From NCBI GenBank assembly GCA_032173965.1, contig CM063283.1:110307108-110371107 (forward strand): a stretch of 64,000 nucleotides of DNA, read 5' to 3'. A model generated the notes under the pieces. That model was given only the letters and a program-made list of their open reading frames with translations. It was not told where the DNA came from and did no database searches. This DNA comes from Sitta carolinensis. Taxonomy: Eukaryota; Chordata; Aves; Passeriformes; Sittidae. The position numbers and the translations under genes were made by a program. Below, piece by piece: positions 60,091 through 64,000 of this stretch (the first letter of the stretch is position 1; each line of letters opens with the position of its first letter).

Positions 60091-61849
60091 CTGCATTCAA
60101 AACATATTTGATGTCAGATCTGCCTCTCTGAATGAACCAAAAATAATTTCCTACCGTTTTATTCCCTTAGCTCTATGGAACTAACATAGCTGAAAGATTA
60201 TGTGTAGGATTCTACATAAGAATTATTAAAGAAATAATAAATAACACAGCACCACAAAGAATCTTTTTGGTCAGAAGAATATAAGCTAGCCATGGCTTAA
60301 GTGTTCCCCTGTGATCACTGAGTCAAGGTTACAGGTGATGATTCACAAGTCAGAAAGAACACAGCTTGACTTCCAGAGTTTCCATGGTTGGCAGAGGGAT
60401 GATCTCTATTCCTGCAATGAACTCAGTTGATGGAAAGACAGAAAAGGGATAATCTTAGAATGCTGTATCTGCAGAACTGGGCAGCAGTCCTGGAAACATT
60501 CATATTTAACAAGCACAGGGCTGTTCAGACAAGTAGAATGGTGTGTATGTGCTTGGAGGATTAGGCTTTGGTTCAAAAGCCAGAACTGCACCTTATGATG
60601 TGACAACGCTCCCTCCAAACTGCCACAGACGGGGCTGTGTTTCCCGCACAGATCTAAAAATTAAAAGATTTCTCCCAAAGGAACATATCTGGCAGTGCAG
60701 AAATGAGCAGACAGGTTACCAGGCAGCAAGAGAGCATCAACGAGGAGATCCAGCCATCAACCTTCCCCTCCTGATCCAGGGCTGCTCTGGCAGAGCCTGA
60801 GCCCTCCCTGTGGCAAACCAACACTTGGGCACAGTTGATGGAAGCACAGGGAGGAAGGCAGGCATTTGGCATCTGCCTGGCTCCTAGCAGGACTTTTTGT
60901 CTCAAATCTCCTCCTGTCTGCATTGCCCTGTGCCAGAGAGATCCTGGGTACAAGGATGGGGAGACTCCTCATTGCTCCCAGCCTGCAGCTCAGGGCAGGG
61001 GCACTGCAGGGTCCTGGCAGCCCTCCCTCTCAAATCCTCCTCCTCTTGGCACCAAGGGATCCTGTACACCTCCACAGTGATTTCACCCATCCCTTAGGAA
61101 GGGGGCTGTTGGAAAATCACCTTTTGCCTCAAATAGGAGACAAAACTTTGTCTTTTCTGTCATGCTTCAATTTTGAATGAATTACACTTAGAGATGAATA
61201 CAGAAAAATTAACTTATCATGGGCCAGCCTCACGGCTACCTGGTTTGGCTCCAAGGTGATTTCTGTTTTCACTCAGCTGGTTCAAGTCAACCTAAACCTC
61301 GGGATAATTAATGCAATCAAATTGTGTGGAAAGCCAATTTCTCTTTGGAAGAACCTTTCCAAAAAAGGTTCTTTAATGTAGGATAAGGTCTTTCCAATAA
61401 CTGTCAAATCTGATACCACTTGATTTAAAGAAGAAAACACCTTCCTTAAAATGTTTCCTATGTAAAAACTCTGTGACAGTTTTGATCATTGTTGAGTAAA
61501 GACATTTTCAAAATGCAAATTCACAAATGGAATATTCAGCAAATCTGACATCACCTTGACTGCAAGCAAAAAAAGCAAACTTCTTTTCTGGCAGGTAGGT
61601 AGGTAAAGAAATGTTGCATTACTTGAGGAATGTATATTAACACCAACCACCCAAGGCATACCAAAAAACACCCTTAAGACAGATACATCAACAAGAAGAG
61701 GGAAGATGGATATTGATAGGGATGAACTACAATGTTCAAAACAAAGCTGGGGACAACAGTGACTGTGCAGAAGGTGACTGCAAACTGCACATCAGCACCA
61801 GTGTGAGGAGAGGGACCCATGGGCAGAACGCACATAAATAAAATTATAA

Positions 61850-61900
61850 AGGAATCATAAGCTAATTTTGCATGTGATACCAAAAGTAGCAAGAACAAGG
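61850..61900 (+). mobile_element. Possible ancient CR1 coding fragment (weak)
   Basis: The word TTTGCATGTGATACCAAAA resembles the CR1 reverse-transcriptase segment encoding the motif around FADDT (TTTGCAGATGATACCAAA in typical copies). Flanking sequence does not clearly extend the match, so this may be coincidence. Confidence 0.2.
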
Positions 61901-64000
61901 AAAGTGTTACCAGCTAAAAGATTCATTTTTGCAGCTACCAGCTAAGACACACTCTAAAAATGTCACAGAAAACAGATTTCTATAGTACACCTGTGTGCTT
62001 ATCTCCCTTGAAGCAAAAGGGACTGTATGTTCTGATGAGTTCAGGTCTCTGCAATTACCTTGGGGTACAACCCAAGCTGTTAAACCCTTGTTCTAAAAGT
62101 CAGTCTGAAAAATGTAAATACAACTCTTTAGAGTCTCCTGTACACTCAACGCTGATACACTGCATATCTTAAATAGAACCCTGCCATGAAGCTGTGCATT
62201 GGTAACTGATTTCAGACCAATATTTCTTTGTTGATTACAAAGTGGTTTTAAATTGGAGCTCTGCTTTGAGACTGTGTATTCTGTTGAATCGAAAATTTCA
62301 TGATTTTTAGTACAATTCTGAAAGCAGATACAAAGTAGTAGACAAATGGATGTCTCAGAACTAAATGTAAACAACTCTGTCCCAAGCCAATAACCAATAA
62401 GTAGTTGGCAGGTGCTGCTTGAGCTTGCCACCTACACACACAAAATTCGACAGAGGATGGAAGACAAGTACTGTACTTGTGTTCCACCTCAAGCCCTCTG
62501 AATTCACTGCTGGTACCGACATTTGGGAACAGATTTCTGCAAAAACACAGTAAAATGAAGCATTTGAGAAGCTCAGCTGTTCTTCACTCAGCTGAAGTGG
62601 CACACCAAACTCACTGTACTAAGAGAAAGAGGTCGCAGCAAAGGATTTGTTGTGCAGCTGGGATGAAGATGATAGCAATTCCGTTCTCTTCTGCATTTTA
62701 GATACCCTACCTCATTGCACAAGCAATTCTATCCTTGAAACAGAGAGATCCCACCCTTAAACTGGTAACACCACCTCACAGCAGTGTTGTAAAATAAACA
62801 TATACAGTCTAACATGCATCTGCCAAAACTGTGGCACCTGGGTCAACAGCAGTACTTTATGTGGATTCACAAGCTGACCTTCCATAGTCATCCTCCCAAC
62901 AGATTCTCTGTTTCAGCCTTCAAGTTTCTTCTTCTTTCTTGCTCTAGGTTTCTGGCATTGGTCCTGGAGGTGCAAGATCACACACCTTGCTGTTCAGGCT
63001 TAATTCTCTTAGGACTCCTGGAGTGTGAGAACAATCCAGTCCCACAGGGAATCCCTGGAAGTCCAGACCAACCAGGCCCAAAACCTCTGTGCAAAGATGA
63101 TGAGTCTAAGTCCATTCTTGCAGCTCAGGGCAGGAACAGCTGCAAAGCTGAGCTAGGGAAGGAGTGCCATGGGAAATGAGACCTTTAGGATTTACCAGTC
63201 CCTTTTGGGGCTCTTGGGGCAGGGAGTCAAAGGACAAAGTGATTCAGGGCATGGGGCTCCAATGCACCACTGGCTTAGAGACTCTGCTGGTTCAGACACC
63301 ATTCACATCACCTTCTTCCAGAATGAATTCACATTTTGCCATAACAAAATGGTTATTTCAGAAGCCTCTTTTACTTCATATCTCCGTATAATCCTACACT
63401 CTAATTGCACTTCATTTCTTTAATGCAGTGTTAAGTCTTCAGGCACATTTAAAGGCTAAAAAGAACATTAACTGCTTTGTAAGTATTTTTAGGAGACATT
63501 TTGATGACTTTGTACCATAAAGTTTAGTTAATTTTTTTTTTTTCTAAAAACAACTAAGTCATCAACATGATTAAAATATGAGTATTAAATCCTTTAAAGC
63601 ATGTAGATTTAGCATTTAAGTTTGTGGCTAGAAACAGAAGAGTTCTTCAGTTTTTTGGAGACAAAGGACATCCAAAACTGTGCTATGGTTTAAACTATAA
63701 CTTTAACTGAAAAAAGGTCACTGGACCTTCATAACCCATCTAGAGATCCAAGGCTTAGAACCCACATAAATATTCTTTGGCAACCTCAACACAATTCAGA
63801 CCTAAAATTATCTTGTACATATAAATTCTTAAAATTTGTTCAGTCATCACTGATTTCCCTCAAATGTGGCAAATTCATTCATGTTTATGAAAGAAATAAA
63901 TTGTATTTGAGCAGGGTTGAGAGGCGATAAAACATTCAACAAAAGACATCATTGAAAATCTGACAAGTTCAACACAAAGTCTGTTAAAGACATTTGCTCA
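61901..64000. other. Gene-free unique sequence to the window end
   Basis: No supportable gene. The longest frames (112 codons minus at 62093-62431; 121 codons plus at 62814-63179) have no recognised family. A T-run of about 11-12 lies near 63532-63543. No transposon is recognisable. Confidence 0.55.

Larger units (their letters stand above)
57259..61849. other. Gene-free unique sequence
   Basis: No supportable gene. It contains paired AP-1 sites at 58286-58322, a TATC/GATA microsatellite at 60061-60090 and a perfect 10-bp-arm hairpin (AAGAACCTTT at 61349-61358, AAAGGTTCTT at 61364-61373). A mildly GC-rich patch at 60,740-61,090 gives overlapping frames of 60 to 104 codons on both strands, none recognisable. 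Confidence 0.6.

Noticed and set aside
61349..61373. Hairpin with perfect 10-bp arms, considered as a small RNA precursor
   Set aside because: Stem is too short for a microRNA precursor (which needs about 25-35 pairs) and no known mature sequence is recognised.
61674..61898. Hydrophobic 74-codon minus-strand ORF
   Set aside because: Amino-acid bias comes from A/T-rich codons read on the minus strand; no membrane-protein family recognised.
63030..63100. Short collagen-like run (GIPGSP..QPGPK) in a plus-strand frame
   Set aside because: Only about four triplets with one glycine missing; no extended G-X-Y array and no splice-bounded 54- or 45-bp exon.

Overview
The window looks like ordinary non-coding DNA from a bird nuclear genome. 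It is AT-rich with scattered GC-rich patches. All six frames are densely broken by stop codons, there is no operon-like packing, and single-base and short-unit microsatellites are frequent. The best evidence for a bird is a well-preserved 3' end of a CR1 LINE at about 50020-50186 (plus strand). Two more decayed CR1-type 3' ends lie in reverse orientation at about 17643-17700 and 21855-21930. Low interspersed-repeat content and CR1 as the main recognisable family are typical of birds. I cannot name the species or the locus.

I found no protein-coding gene, tRNA, rRNA, CRISPR array or prokaryotic element that I can support. The longest open frames (about 160-218 codons) are no longer than 64 kb of mixed-composition DNA can give by chance. 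The two longest overlap on opposite strands in a GC-rich patch and lack an ATG start. The window is probably intergenic or lies inside a large intron.

Layout: 1-5280 is unique sequence with A/C-rich low-complexity DNA near 2.1 kb and a GC-rich patch at 3.9-4.5 kb. At 5324-5395 there is a compact CpG cluster with a TATA-like box and two inverted GCGTGGG motifs, which resembles a core promoter. At 9093-9225 and 14953-15084 there is a nearly identical direct duplication of about 132 bp; the first copy abuts a GC-rich patch that runs to about 10.1 kb. From 15 to 34 kb the sequence is mostly unique, with two old CR1 fragments, possible conserved non-coding elements and one weak exon-like segment at 25558-25847. 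A long A/(CAAAA) tract lies at 34313-34371. A 72-bp almost perfect AT-rich palindrome followed by a GT repeat lies at 37812-37901. From 43 to 64 kb there are a CT microsatellite, the best CR1 copy, a perfect 23-bp palindrome holding two E-boxes (47689-47711), two clusters of AP-1-like sites (51607-51653 and 58286-58322) and a 172-codon minus-strand open frame (54080-54598).

No genes can be described as working together. The items most worth checking are the near-identical 132-bp duplication, the promoter-like CpG/TATA cluster, the 72-bp palindrome and the paired transcription-factor motifs. I do not see a new multi-gene system here.
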